Below are positions 1 through 6,737 of a stretch of 32,752 nucleotides of DNA, in pieces. Each line of letters opens with the position of its first letter. Position 1 is the first letter of the stretch. The DNA lies in NCBI GenBank assembly GCA_902514805.1, contig CABXSF010000010.1, positions 1-32,752 of the forward strand, in the 5' to 3' direction. Made by a program: the position numbers and the translations under genes. The notes beneath the pieces are model-generated. The model saw only the letters and a program-made list of their open reading frames with translations. It had not been told where the DNA came from and made no database searches. This DNA is from an uncultured Pelagibacteraceae bacterium. GTDB lineage: Bacteria; Pseudomonadota; Alphaproteobacteria; Pelagibacterales; Pelagibacteraceae.

Positions 1-66
1 AAAACTATTTGTTTATTTTCGCCTATTTTTTGTTTTTTTTAGTTATAAGTAATCTTAAATTATACT

Positions 67-174
67 ATGTCTAAGAGGTACAGCGGAAAATCATTTAAAG
101 ATTCAAGTGTTATGAAAAAACCAAAGTTATCTTTAAAAGAGAAAAGAAAACTTAAAAGAAAAAAAAAAAAATGA
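67..174 (+). CDS. Short lysine-rich ORF, 35 residues, unknown function
   Basis: A short open frame from an ATG at 67 to TGA at 172-174. The product is very basic: the last 20 residues are mostly Lys and Arg and end in a run of lysines encoded by a long A tract. It has no signal peptide or membrane segment. A TATACT hexamer lies directly before the ATG; if that is a -10 box, transcription would start inside the ORF and an internal ATG at 112 could be the start instead. There is no Shine-Dalgarno sequence before 67. It ends just before a GC-rich hairpin at 179-203. It may be a real small nucleic-acid-binding protein or only a low-complexity A-rich stretch; I do not recognise the family. Confidence 0.35.
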   Translation: MSKRYSGKSFKDSSVMKKPKLSLKEKRKLKRKKKK

Positions 175-178
175 CTAT

Positions 179-203
179 GGGGCGTTCTGTTGCCAGGTGC
201 CCC
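179..203 (-). terminator. GC-rich hairpin, possible terminator of the 218-424 gene or structured RNA
   Basis: GGGGC at 179-183 pairs with GCCCC at 199-203, and the stem continues inward (G184-T198, then 186-189 with 194-197) around a TTGC tetraloop with one bulged T. It is the most GC-rich patch in an AT-rich neighbourhood. Read on the minus strand it lies just beyond the stop codon of the 218-424 gene and is followed, after 7 bases, by about 12 T residues (160-171 region), which resembles a Rho-independent terminator. The 7-base gap before the T tract is longer than ideal, so a structured RNA on either strand is also possible. Confidence 0.45.
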
Positions 204-217
204 CAACCCCTAATTAT

Positions 218-424
218 TTATCCTTTAAACATTCCTAATACTTTACTAAGTAATTCCTCAGACTTAGCATGATCACCATTGTCATGAGCTTTCATCCCAG
301 CATCTCTAAGCTCTTGAGCCTCAACAATTTTTGCATCAACACTCTTTGCCATCATTGGACAAGAACCTGCAAACGCAGAACTTGTGAATAGTAAAATAGA
401 TAAAATTAAAGTTAATTTTTTCAT
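218..424 (-). CDS. Small exported protein with Cys-Pro-Met-Met motif
   Basis: A 68-residue protein with a clear signal peptide (basic MKK start, hydrophobic core, likely cleavage after SAFA at about residue 19). The mature part is only about 49 residues, begins with GSCPMM, and is otherwise predicted helical and acidic or polar. The Cys-Pro-Met-Met cluster next to the processed N-terminus could bind a soft metal or be lipid- or redox-modified, but this is inference and I do not recognise a named family. Start choice is supported by an AAAGGA ribosome binding site just upstream (around 430). It is transcribed divergently from the IsdG-like gene at 534, sharing a 109-base intergenic region, and is followed by a terminator-like hairpin. 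Confidence 0.75.
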   Translation of the reverse strand: MKKLTLILSILLFTSSAFAGSCPMMAKSVDAKIVEAQELRDAGMKAHDNGDHAKSEELLSKVLGMFKG

Positions 425-522
425 AATTATCCTTTCGTTAATTCATATATATAAACTTTAATTTTTAATTTAAGCATCAGAGTGTCACACCATTTTAACT
501 TTTAAACTAAAGATAGAATAAA

Positions 523-528
523 TATAAT
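523..528 (+). promoter_or_regulatory. Possible -10 box for a leaderless IsdG-like mRNA
   Basis: A perfect TATAAT at 523-528 ends 5 bases before the ATG at 534. With normal spacing, transcription would start at or next to the A of the start codon, giving a leaderless mRNA. The -35 position is T-rich and does not match the consensus well. No Shine-Dalgarno sequence is visible before 534, which fits. Confidence 0.3.
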
Positions 529-533
529 GAACC

Positions 534-836
534 ATGTTTATAGCAATGAATCGTTTTAAAATTGTTCTTGGAAAAGAAAAAGAGTTTGAAGATGTTTGGA
601 AAAATAGAGACACTCATTTAAAAGGTGTGCCTGGTTTTAAAGAATTTCATTTAGTTAAGGGTGACACTAATGACGAGCATACTTTGTATGCGTCACATAG
701 TATTTGGAATTCTAAAAATGATTTTATTAATTGGACTAAATCTGAAGCATTTAGATTGGCACATAAAAATTCTGGACAACACAAAGCGCTGTATTTAGGT
801 CACCCGAATTTTGAGGGATTCGAAGTAATTCTTTAG
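534..836 (+). CDS. IsdG/IsdI-like heme-degrading monooxygenase (ABM fold)
   Basis: A 100-residue cytoplasmic protein of the antibiotic biosynthesis monooxygenase superfamily. It opens with MFxAxNRF, as in staphylococcal IsdI, and carries Asn6, Trp67 and His77, matching the Asn-Trp-His triad of IsdG/IsdI heme oxygenases, in which His ligates heme iron and Asn and Trp support heme ruffling and oxidation. The central 'VPGF' followed by a strand, and the SxxFxxW...F..AH pattern, are typical. The likely role is release of iron from heme, or turnover of heme. The family match to IsdI supports the start at 534 rather than the ATG at 546. No heme transporter is visible in the window, so the gene stands alone. 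The family also includes quinol monooxygenases, but the triad argues for the heme branch. Confidence 0.8.
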   Translation: MFIAMNRFKIVLGKEKEFEDVWKNRDTHLKGVPGFKEFHLVKGDTNDEHTLYASHSIWNSKNDFINWTKSEAFRLAHKNSGQHKALYLGHPNFEGFEVIL

Positions 837-839
837 ATA

Positions 840-980
840 TTACAATTTTCCAACACTTAACCACGCCAAGGCAACAATTACTAACCAAATTAGTCCTTTG
901 AATAAAAAGAAAAAAAAACTCCCTGCAATTATATATTTACCAATTTTGCTATTCTTAAAAAATTTTCTAATTACTGTCAT
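840..980 (-). CDS. Small single-pass membrane protein, 46 residues
   Basis: An ATG at 980-978 opens a 46-codon frame ending with TAA at 842-840. The N-terminus is basic (Arg and Lys within the first 15 residues). It is followed by a long hydrophobic stretch, with a run of four Phe and then LIWLVIVALAWL, so it should span the inner membrane once or form a hairpin. The start codon lies directly after the stop codon of the hydratase-like gene (981), which suggests it is the last gene of the minus-strand operon. Its stop is 4 bases from the stop of the convergent IsdG-like gene. I do not recognise a family. The tight junction and sensible membrane-protein composition make it more likely real than chance. 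Confidence 0.55.
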   Translation of the reverse strand: MTVIRKFFKNSKIGKYIIAGSFFFFLFKGLIWLVIVALAWLSVGKL

Positions 981-1754
981 TTAACGAATTGAAGATTTTA
1001 CAGTCCCGATTTTATCAATTTTTGCTACGTACATTCCTTTATTTTTTAAAGGAACAACACCCACTGTTGATCCCGTAAATACATAGAAATCAGAATTCAA
1101 TTTTACCTTATCTTTTTTAATTTTATTCAAGACAAATCTAAGAGAATTGAGTGGATTAATATAAACAGAACTTGTATTTCCATTTACAACACTGCCAGTT
1201 TTAACATTCATGATGTTACATTTTAAATTTCCTATATTTAATTTTTTGAATTTCTTTTTTGGGCCGATTAAAAACTTCATATTGGCACCAAAATCACTTG
1301 CTAAATCACCTAAAAATTTTATTCCTTGTTTTTTTTGTCTATAACCAACTACTTCAATACAAGGCATCATATGAGTAATGAATTTACTCACATTTTTCAT
1401 TGTAATTATTCTTTTATTATCAAAAAATCTTTTATGAATTAAATATCCAACCTCCACTTCTATTCCTAAAGTTGAACGATTAATTTTTACTCCCTTACCA
1501 CTTTTTAAGACATTATTTTTAAAAATAGCAGAGTAGAAAGGTTCTTTTTCTCTTAATTTCTTTAAAACTGTCAAAGCAGTACCACCTGCTTTAAAGCCTA
1601 TAATTTTAGTTTTAATTTTAGACTCACAAATTTTTCTTATCTTTGTCGCATTTTTAATATTTTTCGTATACTTAATTGGAAGTGGGCTTATCAATTTATT
1701 TTTTTTGTAAGCATTAACTAGTCTATCTGCAAGTATTTCGATTTCTTTTTTCAT
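981..1754 (-). CDS. 2-keto-4-pentenoate hydratase-like protein (FAH superfamily)
   Basis: A 257-residue cytoplasmic protein resembling MhpD-type 2-hydroxypenta-2,4-dienoate hydratases and related 2-oxo-acid decarboxylases. Glu99 and Glu101 (in LGIEVEVGYLI) and Glu134 (in MPCIEVVGYR) match the three metal-binding acids of MhpD, and Lys54 in IGFKAGG matches the conserved active-site lysine. The C-terminal part has the usual GSTVGVVPL strand-loop and G-YVAKID-IG ending. These enzymes add water to, or decarboxylate, 2-oxo-enoic acids made in catabolism. The exact substrate cannot be read from the sequence, and no aromatic ring-cleavage genes are nearby. Its ATG overlaps the stop of the upstream M23-like gene by one base (TAATG), so the two are translationally coupled. 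The protein is unusually lysine-rich, as expected for such AT-rich DNA. Confidence 0.75.
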   Translation of the reverse strand: MKKEIEILADRLVNAYKKNKLISPLPIKYTKNIKNATKIRKICESKIKTKIIGFKAGGTALTVLKKLREKEPFYSAIFKNNVLKSGKGVKINRSTLGIEVEVGYLIHKRFFDNKRIITMKNVSKFITHMMPCIEVVGYRQKKQGIKFLGDLASDFGANMKFLIGPKKKFKKLNIGNLKCNIMNVKTGSVVNGNTSSVYINPLNSLRFVLNKIKKDKVKLNSDFYVFTGSTVGVVPLKNKGMYVAKIDKIGTVKSSIR

Positions 1755-2554
1755 TAATTTAATACACTTCCTGGATCTAATTTAACATCAAACCAATTCA
1801 ATCTAACATCTAAATGAGGTCCTGTAGCGCGACCAGATTTCCCAACAGTACCAATTGTATCTCCTTTTTTGACTTCTTGCCCCATTTCAACAAAAATTTC
1901 ATTCATATGCATATATAAAGTAGAAATTCCATGACCATGATCAAAAATTAATGTAGCTCCAGTATAATAAAGATCTTTTTCAGCAAGGGTAACCACTCCA
2001 CTCAACATCGCTTTAATTGGAGTTCCGGTTTTTTGAGCGTAATCTAAACCGTAGTGTGGCCACCTTGGTTTTCCATTCAAAATTCTTTGACTACCATAAA
2101 CTCCAGTTATAATTGCATTATCAACTGGAGTTATAAATTTATCTTTAAAATATGTTAAATCGGTATCAACAGATCTTGCTTTTCCAATAAGTTTATTTTC
2201 TTTCCTAATTCTGTCATAAACCTCTTTGGGTGGTGTTACTTTCTTCTCAGGCAAACCATCTATTCTTTGTATTTTATATTCTCTTTTTAAAACTTTTTTA
2301 ACAAATTGATTTTTAACTCCATTAAGAGTTTCAATTATAACAACATCATTTTTTCTATCTCTTCCAAGACCAAATGCAAAAAAACCATCCTTTGAAACTC
2401 TAACACTTTTTTTATCTATTTGTATTTTTGCTCCTGGATTAGTTTTACCCAATATAAAGTGTCCTTGAATGAACCTACCCTCGAATTCAATTGCTTGGCT
2501 ATTAAATTGAAAAATTAAAAAAATTATTAGGTATTTGATTATTTTGAAGTCCAT
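1754..2554 (-). CDS. Exported M23 (LytM-type) peptidase-like protein, altered HxH motif
   Basis: A 266-residue protein with an N-terminal signal or anchor segment (about residues 4-20) and a C-terminal M23/LytM domain (about 140-262). The first zinc motif is intact: His167 and Asp171 in HYGLD. His216 in YMHM is kept. The last motif, normally HLH, reads GPHLDV here, so His247 is present but the third zinc ligand is Asp249 instead of His. M23 enzymes cut peptidoglycan cross-bridges, while degenerate members such as EnvC and NlpD activate amidases. This copy may have weak, changed or no peptidase activity. Its first 16 bases overlap the end of the SDR gene upstream. It is likely periplasmic and does not obviously relate in function to the catabolic genes around it. 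Confidence 0.8.
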   Translation of the reverse strand: MDFKIIKYLIIFLIFQFNSQAIEFEGRFIQGHFILGKTNPGAKIQIDKKSVRVSKDGFFAFGLGRDRKNDVVIIETLNGVKNQFVKKVLKREYKIQRIDGLPEKKVTPPKEVYDRIRKENKLIGKARSVDTDLTYFKDKFITPVDNAIITGVYGSQRILNGKPRWPHYGLDYAQKTGTPIKAMLSGVVTLAEKDLYYTGATLIFDHGHGISTLYMHMNEIFVEMGQEVKKGDTIGTVGKSGRATGPHLDVRLNWFDVKLDPGSVLN

Positions 2555-3306
2555 CCACCATCAACTAATAAGGAAGTTCCGGTAATCATTGATGCCTGAT
2601 CAGAAGCAAGAAATACTACAGCACTCGCTACATCAGAAAGCTCAGCAAACCTTCCTAGCGGAATATTCCCCAAAACCTCCCTCATGAATTTTTTGTCTTT
2701 TAAGAATTTACTTGTCATGGGAGTGACAACAAATGTAGGACATACAGTGTTTACTCTTATATTGTTTTTAGCAAGATCAATAGACATTCCTTTCGTAAGT
2801 CCCTCAAAACCGAATTTAGTCATGTTATAAACACTTCTAATTGGCCCACCAACGTGACCCATTTGTGAAGACATATTAATAATCACACCTCCAACCTTTT
2901 TTCTATTTTTTAATTCAATCATTTTTAAAGCGCATAATTGTGCAATGTTGAAAGTAGCCACTGTATTAATCTTTACGACATACTCCATGTCTTTTCTTCT
3001 TACTTTTGTAAAATGTTCTGGAATATTTGTGCCAGCATTATTTACTAAAATATCTATTCTTTTTTGCGAATCTATTATTGATTTAATCTCAGAATATTTT
3101 GTTATATCGCAAACGTACGATTTACACTTAGATCTAAATTTTTTAATGATTTTTGAGACCAGGTCTAAATCTTTTTTTGTTCTACTAACAATAATTAAAC
3201 TAGCTCCAGCTTCAGCTAGAGCAATCGCGCAAGCTTTTCCTATTCCTTTCCCAGCACCAGTAACAAGAGCAATTTTATTTTTTAAATTTTGTTTTTTAAG
3301 AAACAT
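2539..3306 (-). CDS. Short-chain dehydrogenase/reductase
   Basis: A 255-residue classical SDR oxidoreductase. The nucleotide-binding motif TGAGKGIG is at residues 16-23, NNAG at 89-92, and the catalytic residues Ser147, Tyr160 and Lys164 (YNMTK) are all present. The C-terminal 'GTSLLVDGGW' is typical of FabG- and gluconate 5-dehydrogenase-like members. Such enzymes interconvert an alcohol and a ketone with NAD(P)(H); the substrate is not predictable here. Arg42 after the second strand (VSRTKKDL) suggests NADPH preference, which is only inference. It sits one base after the TerC-family gene and overlaps the M23-like gene by 16 bases. Placement next to a GMC alcohol dehydrogenase suggests a role in oxidising an imported hydroxylated compound. 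Confidence 0.85.
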   Translation of the reverse strand: MFLKKQNLKNKIALVTGAGKGIGKACAIALAEAGASLIIVSRTKKDLDLVSKIIKKFRSKCKSYVCDITKYSEIKSIIDSQKRIDILVNNAGTNIPEHFTKVRRKDMEYVVKINTVATFNIAQLCALKMIELKNRKKVGGVIINMSSQMGHVGGPIRSVYNMTKFGFEGLTKGMSIDLAKNNIRVNTVCPTFVVTPMTSKFLKDKKFMREVLGNIPLGRFAELSDVASAVVFLASDQASMITGTSLLVDGGWTSK

Positions 3307-3307
3307 T

Positions 3308-3886
3308 TCACAATAATAGTACTTTTATATCGGTATAAATCAATTCTATTGCAACTATAAGAACTGCTAATAAACCAATCCAGGCAATCCATTTGTATTT
3401 TTTTATCCAACCAGAAATTAATGTTGCAGCAGTCGCCATTAATATTATTGAGAGAGCAAGCCCAAATACTAATAAGTAGTAGTGATCTCTTGCTGCCCCA
3501 GCAACTCCTAAAACATTGTCTAAACTCATAGTTATATCTGCTAAAATGACTGTTGTGATAGCTTTCATAAAAGATGAGTTATCTATTTTAACGCTCTCTT
3601 TTTTTTCACTTTGTTTAACGACGTCAACATAAAGTTTACAACAAATGTACAACAGTAAAATTCCACCAACTAATCTTAATCCAGAAATTTGCAATAGATA
3701 AGCCGTTATAAGCGTAAATAGAATTCTTAAAACTACAGCAGCACCTATACCCCAAAAAATTATTTTTTTTCTTTGTTTTGCTGGAAATTGAGAAGCAACC
3801 ATTCCGATTATAATCGCATTGTCTCCAGCAAGCACTAAATCAATAAAAATAATTTGAAAAAAAATTAAAATTTGTTCTGATAACAT
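3308..3886 (-). CDS. TerC-family integral membrane protein (YjbE-like)
   Basis: A 192-residue inner-membrane protein with about six hydrophobic segments. The two inverted halves each carry the acidic membrane motif of the TerC family: Asp16 and Asp22-Asn23 in the first (DLVLAGDNA), Asp117 and Asp123-Asn124 in the second (DITMSLDNVLG). TerC-family proteins are linked to metal ion handling, and several YjbE/YkoY/MntE-type members relate to manganese efflux or metallation of exported proteins. That role here is by family only. No yybP-ykoY riboswitch is seen upstream, because the gene's ATG overlaps the stop of the GMC oxidoreductase (TAATG coupling). A metal exporter inside a dehydrogenase operon is odd; it may simply reflect genome compaction. 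Confidence 0.85.
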   Translation of the reverse strand: MLSEQILIFFQIIFIDLVLAGDNAIIIGMVASQFPAKQRKKIIFWGIGAAVVLRILFTLITAYLLQISGLRLVGGILLLYICCKLYVDVVKQSEKKESVKIDNSSFMKAITTVILADITMSLDNVLGVAGAARDHYYLLVFGLALSIILMATAATLISGWIKKYKWIAWIGLLAVLIVAIELIYTDIKVLLL

Positions 3887-5490
3887 TAAGAGCTCAGTAT
3901 CATATCTGCACCCTTTTCAGCAATCATAATAGTGGGAGCATTTGTATTACCTGAAGTAATATTCGGCATAATAGAAGCATCTATAACTCTTAATTTATTA
4001 AGACCGTGAACTTTTAATTTGTCTGAAACAACGGCCGACTGATCACTTCCCATTTTACAAGTACCAACAGGATGAAAAATTGTTTGTGCGTAATGACTAC
4101 AAGCTTTTACTATTTCTTCTTTATCATTTAAATGTGAACCAGGCCTAAATTCTTCGGGCTCATATTTTTTAAACTCATTTGTTTCCATTACAATTTTCCT
4201 TATCAACTTAATTCCATCAGCAGCAACTTTTCTATCTTCATCAGTAGACAAATAATTCATTTTAATCTTTGGGTTCACTTTTGTGTCATTACTACTTATT
4301 GATATTTCACCTCTACTTGTTGGTCTAATATTTGCAACAGTTGGAGTAAAAGCATGGAAATCATGAAGATTTGCACCTCCTAATTTGTCAGTGCTAATTG
4401 GTTGAATATGAAATTGTAAATTAGGCGTATCTCTACTTGGATCACTTTTGGCAAACCCACAAAGCTGACTAGCTCCCATAGTCATTGGACCTTTTCTTTT
4501 AAATACATACTCAAGTCCAATTAACAGTTTGCCAAACACACTATTTATTTTTTTATTTAAAGTTTTTATATTTTTTACTTTATAAACTGGTCTAAACATC
4601 AGGTGATCTTGAAGATTTTTGCCAACACCTTTGAGATCTTTAATAATATCAATTCCAAAATTTTTTATTTTTGAAGCTTCCCCAATTCCTGAAGTTTGGA
4701 GTATATGAGGGCTTCCAATTGACCCCGCACAGAGCAGGATCTCCTTTTCAGCTTTAACAATAAAATTTTCATTTCCCTTTGAATAAGTAACGCTATCTGC
4801 GTTATTTCCATCAAAATTAATTTTTTGAACATGACAGTTTGTTTCAATTTTTAAGTTTTTATTTTTTTTGATAGGATTTAAATAACCAACAGCTGTACTA
4901 CATCTTAATCCATTCCTCTCTGTAACTTGAAAATAACCACACCCAAAATTATCTCCTTTGTTAAAATCATTTACTTTTGGAATACCAACTTCTTTTGCTG
5001 CATTCATGAAAACATCTAATATATCTAATTTTATTCTTTGATCTGATACGGCCAAAGGCCCTCCAACACCATGAAATTCGTCACCACCTCTCTCTTGATC
5101 TTCAGCTTTAATGAAGTAAGGTAAAACATCTTTCCAAGCCCAACCAACATTTCCGAGTTGTCTCCATAAATCATAATCTTGCTCTTGACCTCTAATGTAC
5201 AAAAGACCATTAATTGATGAGCTACCACCTAAAGTTTTTCCTCTAGGATAGGGAATAGATACATTTTCCATACTCTCATCTGGTTCAGTTTTAAAACACC
5301 AATCTGTTTTAGGATTATGCATTGTTTTGTAATAACCAACTGGTATATGTATCCAAGGGTAAGTATCCTTGCCTCCCGCTTCTATTAATAAAACTTTATA
5401 TTTATTTGTTTTAACTATTCGATTAGCTAAAACACACCCAGCAGAACCTGCACCAATTATTATGTAATCAAATTTTTCCATTTTAACCAC
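3886..5490 (-). CDS. GMC-family FAD-dependent alcohol/choline dehydrogenase-like oxidoreductase
   Basis: A 534-residue flavoenzyme of the glucose-methanol-choline family. The FAD-binding GAGSAG is at residues 13-18, GMC signature 1 (PRGKTLGGSSSING) starts near 83, and signature 2 (GSIGSPHILQTSGIG) lies in the middle. The catalytic pair His473 (IFHPVGTCKMG) and Asn517 (NTNAPTIMIAEK) is 44 residues apart, as in choline oxidase (His466/Asn510). The enzyme oxidises a primary or secondary alcohol and passes electrons to quinone or another acceptor. Similarity is to BetA and AlkJ-like dehydrogenases, but the betaine genes are absent, so choline is not assured. It is the first gene of the minus-strand operon. 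The start could also be the ATG three codons in (5481). It faces the TRAP transporter cluster across a 133-base divergent region. Confidence 0.9.
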   Translation of the reverse strand: MVKMEKFDYIIIGAGSAGCVLANRIVKTNKYKVLLIEAGGKDTYPWIHIPVGYYKTMHNPKTDWCFKTEPDESMENVSIPYPRGKTLGGSSSINGLLYIRGQEQDYDLWRQLGNVGWAWKDVLPYFIKAEDQERGGDEFHGVGGPLAVSDQRIKLDILDVFMNAAKEVGIPKVNDFNKGDNFGCGYFQVTERNGLRCSTAVGYLNPIKKNKNLKIETNCHVQKINFDGNNADSVTYSKGNENFIVKAEKEILLCAGSIGSPHILQTSGIGEASKIKNFGIDIIKDLKGVGKNLQDHLMFRPVYKVKNIKTLNKKINSVFGKLLIGLEYVFKRKGPMTMGASQLCGFAKSDPSRDTPNLQFHIQPISTDKLGGANLHDFHAFTPTVANIRPTSRGEISISSNDTKVNPKIKMNYLSTDEDRKVAADGIKLIRKIVMETNEFKKYEPEEFRPGSHLNDKEEIVKACSHYAQTIFHPVGTCKMGSDQSAVVSDKLKVHGLNKLRVIDASIMPNITSGNTNAPTIMIAEKGADMILSS

Positions 5491-5536
5491 TATATCAAAA
5501 AAAAATAAAATTTATCGATTTATAAAGGGTTTTTTA

Positions 5537-5555
5537 GAATTAATTAAGTTAATTC
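5537..5555. promoter_or_regulatory. Inverted repeat in the divergent GMC/dctP promoter region
   Basis: GAATTAA at 5537-5543 and TTAATTC at 5549-5555 form a perfect 7-base inverted repeat around a 5-base spacer, midway between the divergent genes at 5490 and 5624. It could be an operator for a dimeric regulator that controls both clusters. In AT-rich DNA such a palindrome could arise by chance, and no regulator gene is adjacent. Confidence 0.35.
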
Positions 5556-5562
5556 CAACTTG

Positions 5563-5617
5563 TATATCCTCTTAATATTTGATTGGATATAGGTAATTAA
5601 ATTTAACTTAAGAGGGG
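5563..5617 (+). promoter_or_regulatory. Possible dctP mRNA leader with two exclusive hairpins masking the ribosome binding site
   Basis: CCTCTTAA at 5568-5575 is the exact reverse complement of TTAAGAGG at 5608-5615, and the latter contains the dctP Shine-Dalgarno sequence (AGAGGGG, 5611-5617). A second perfect pairing, TATATCC at 5563-5569 with GGATATA at 5585-5591, competes for bases 5568-5569. An RNA could therefore switch between a masked and a free ribosome binding site. This depends on transcription starting upstream of about 5563. If TATATC at 5563-5568 is itself the -10 box, the first strand would be missing from the mRNA. No known riboswitch fold is recognised. Confidence 0.35.
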
Positions 5618-5623
5618 AAAATA

Positions 5624-6715
5624 ATGAAAAAAATCATTTCATTGATGTTTGCGGCATTTTTAGTTCTTGGATTTATATCCAATGCTAGTGCTAAAACATT
5701 AAAATGTCAGACGGTTCTTAATACTAAGGCCGATGAAGTCAAAATGTTAAAAGACTTTACTGACACTGTAACAGCTCTTACTGATGGCTCATTGAAATTT
5801 GAAATTTTGCCAGCAGGAGCAGTTGTTGGAGTAAAAGAAACATTAGATGCGGTTGATAAAGGTTTAATTGACTGTGGATTTGCTTGGACACACTATTGGT
5901 CAGGTGATCACCCTGCAGCTATGTTATTTGGTTCACCAGTAGCAGGTGGTGGAGTAGGTATCGATAACTTAGCGTTTTTATCATGGTTCCAATATGGAGG
6001 TGGTAAAGAGTTGTATGATCAATTGTGGAAAGAAATGGGAAGAGACATCAAAGGATTTATGCTTCAACCAGTTGGCCCAGAAGCTTTAGGTTGGTTTCCA
6101 AAACCAATTAAAGATATGGCTGATTTTAGAAAATATAAATTCAGAACTCCTCCAGGAATTCCAGGACAAACTTACAAAGACATTGGTATAGCATCTGTTG
6201 CAATGGGTGGTGGAGATATTCTTCCGGCATTAGAAGCAGGTACAATCGATGCAGCTGAGTGGTGTTGTCCAAAACCAGATTTAACATTTGGTTTTCAAAA
6301 AGTTTTAAAACATTACTATCTACAAGGTTTACACCAAGTAGTAGTTAATGCTGACTTTTATATTACTGGAAAAACTTACAAAGCGATGACTGATCATGAG
6401 AAGAAATCTCTTGAAGTTGCTGCTAATGCTTCATTAGCTAAATCTTTAAGCTACAGAATCTATGAAAATGGAAAAGCTTTACAAGAATTAACTACAAAGC
6501 ATGGTGTTATTTTAGAAGATACACCTTCAGATTACTTTAAAGAGTACATGGCAGCTGCAAAAGCTACATTGAACAAAAATGCAGAACAAAATAAGTTCTT
6601 CAAAGAAGTGTACGATTCAATGAAAGATTTTGCTGACGTTGCTGTTCCATTCTGGAGTGGTGCTCAAATGTCAAATGCTAAGCTAGGAATGGCTCACGCG
6701 GCGACATTGAAGTAA
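5624..6715 (+). CDS. dctP: TRAP transporter periplasmic substrate-binding protein
   Basis: A 363-residue secreted binding protein of the DctP family. The signal peptide (basic start, hydrophobic core, likely cleavage after NASA at residue 23) sends it to the periplasm, where it delivers an organic acid-type ligand to the DctQM permease in a sodium-driven cycle. The YKFRTPPG segment supplies the Arg that usually binds the ligand carboxylate. The 'ExW..P..D' segment (EWCCPKPD, from Glu212) resembles the TakP/2-oxo-acid and lactate-type binding proteins. Two adjacent cysteines, Cys214-Cys215, lie in this ligand-contact region, which is unusual. A strong Shine-Dalgarno AGAGGGG precedes the ATG. 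An intergenic terminator follows, which would make this protein much more abundant than the membrane subunits. The substrate cannot be named from sequence alone. Confidence 0.92.
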   Translation: MKKIISLMFAAFLVLGFISNASAKTLKCQTVLNTKADEVKMLKDFTDTVTALTDGSLKFEILPAGAVVGVKETLDAVDKGLIDCGFAWTHYWSGDHPAAMLFGSPVAGGGVGIDNLAFLSWFQYGGGKELYDQLWKEMGRDIKGFMLQPVGPEALGWFPKPIKDMADFRKYKFRTPPGIPGQTYKDIGIASVAMGGGDILPALEAGTIDAAEWCCPKPDLTFGFQKVLKHYYLQGLHQVVVNADFYITGKTYKAMTDHEKKSLEVAANASLAKSLSYRIYENGKALQELTTKHGVILEDTPSDYFKEYMAAAKATLNKNAEQNKFFKEVYDSMKDFADVAVPFWSGAQMSNAKLGMAHAATLK

Positions 6716-6737
6716 AAATATAAACTTTAAATTTATT

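Noticed and set aside
171-272. A 33-codon plus-strand frame starting ATGACTATGGGGCG that overlaps the lysine-rich ORF stop (ATGA)
   Set aside because: It runs antisense through the exported-protein gene at 218-424 and across the hairpin; its composition follows the hairpin and the antisense strand rather than a protein family.
2945-3316. A 123-codon plus-strand open frame
   Set aside because: It is entirely antisense to the SDR gene at 2539-3306, whose motifs are all intact.
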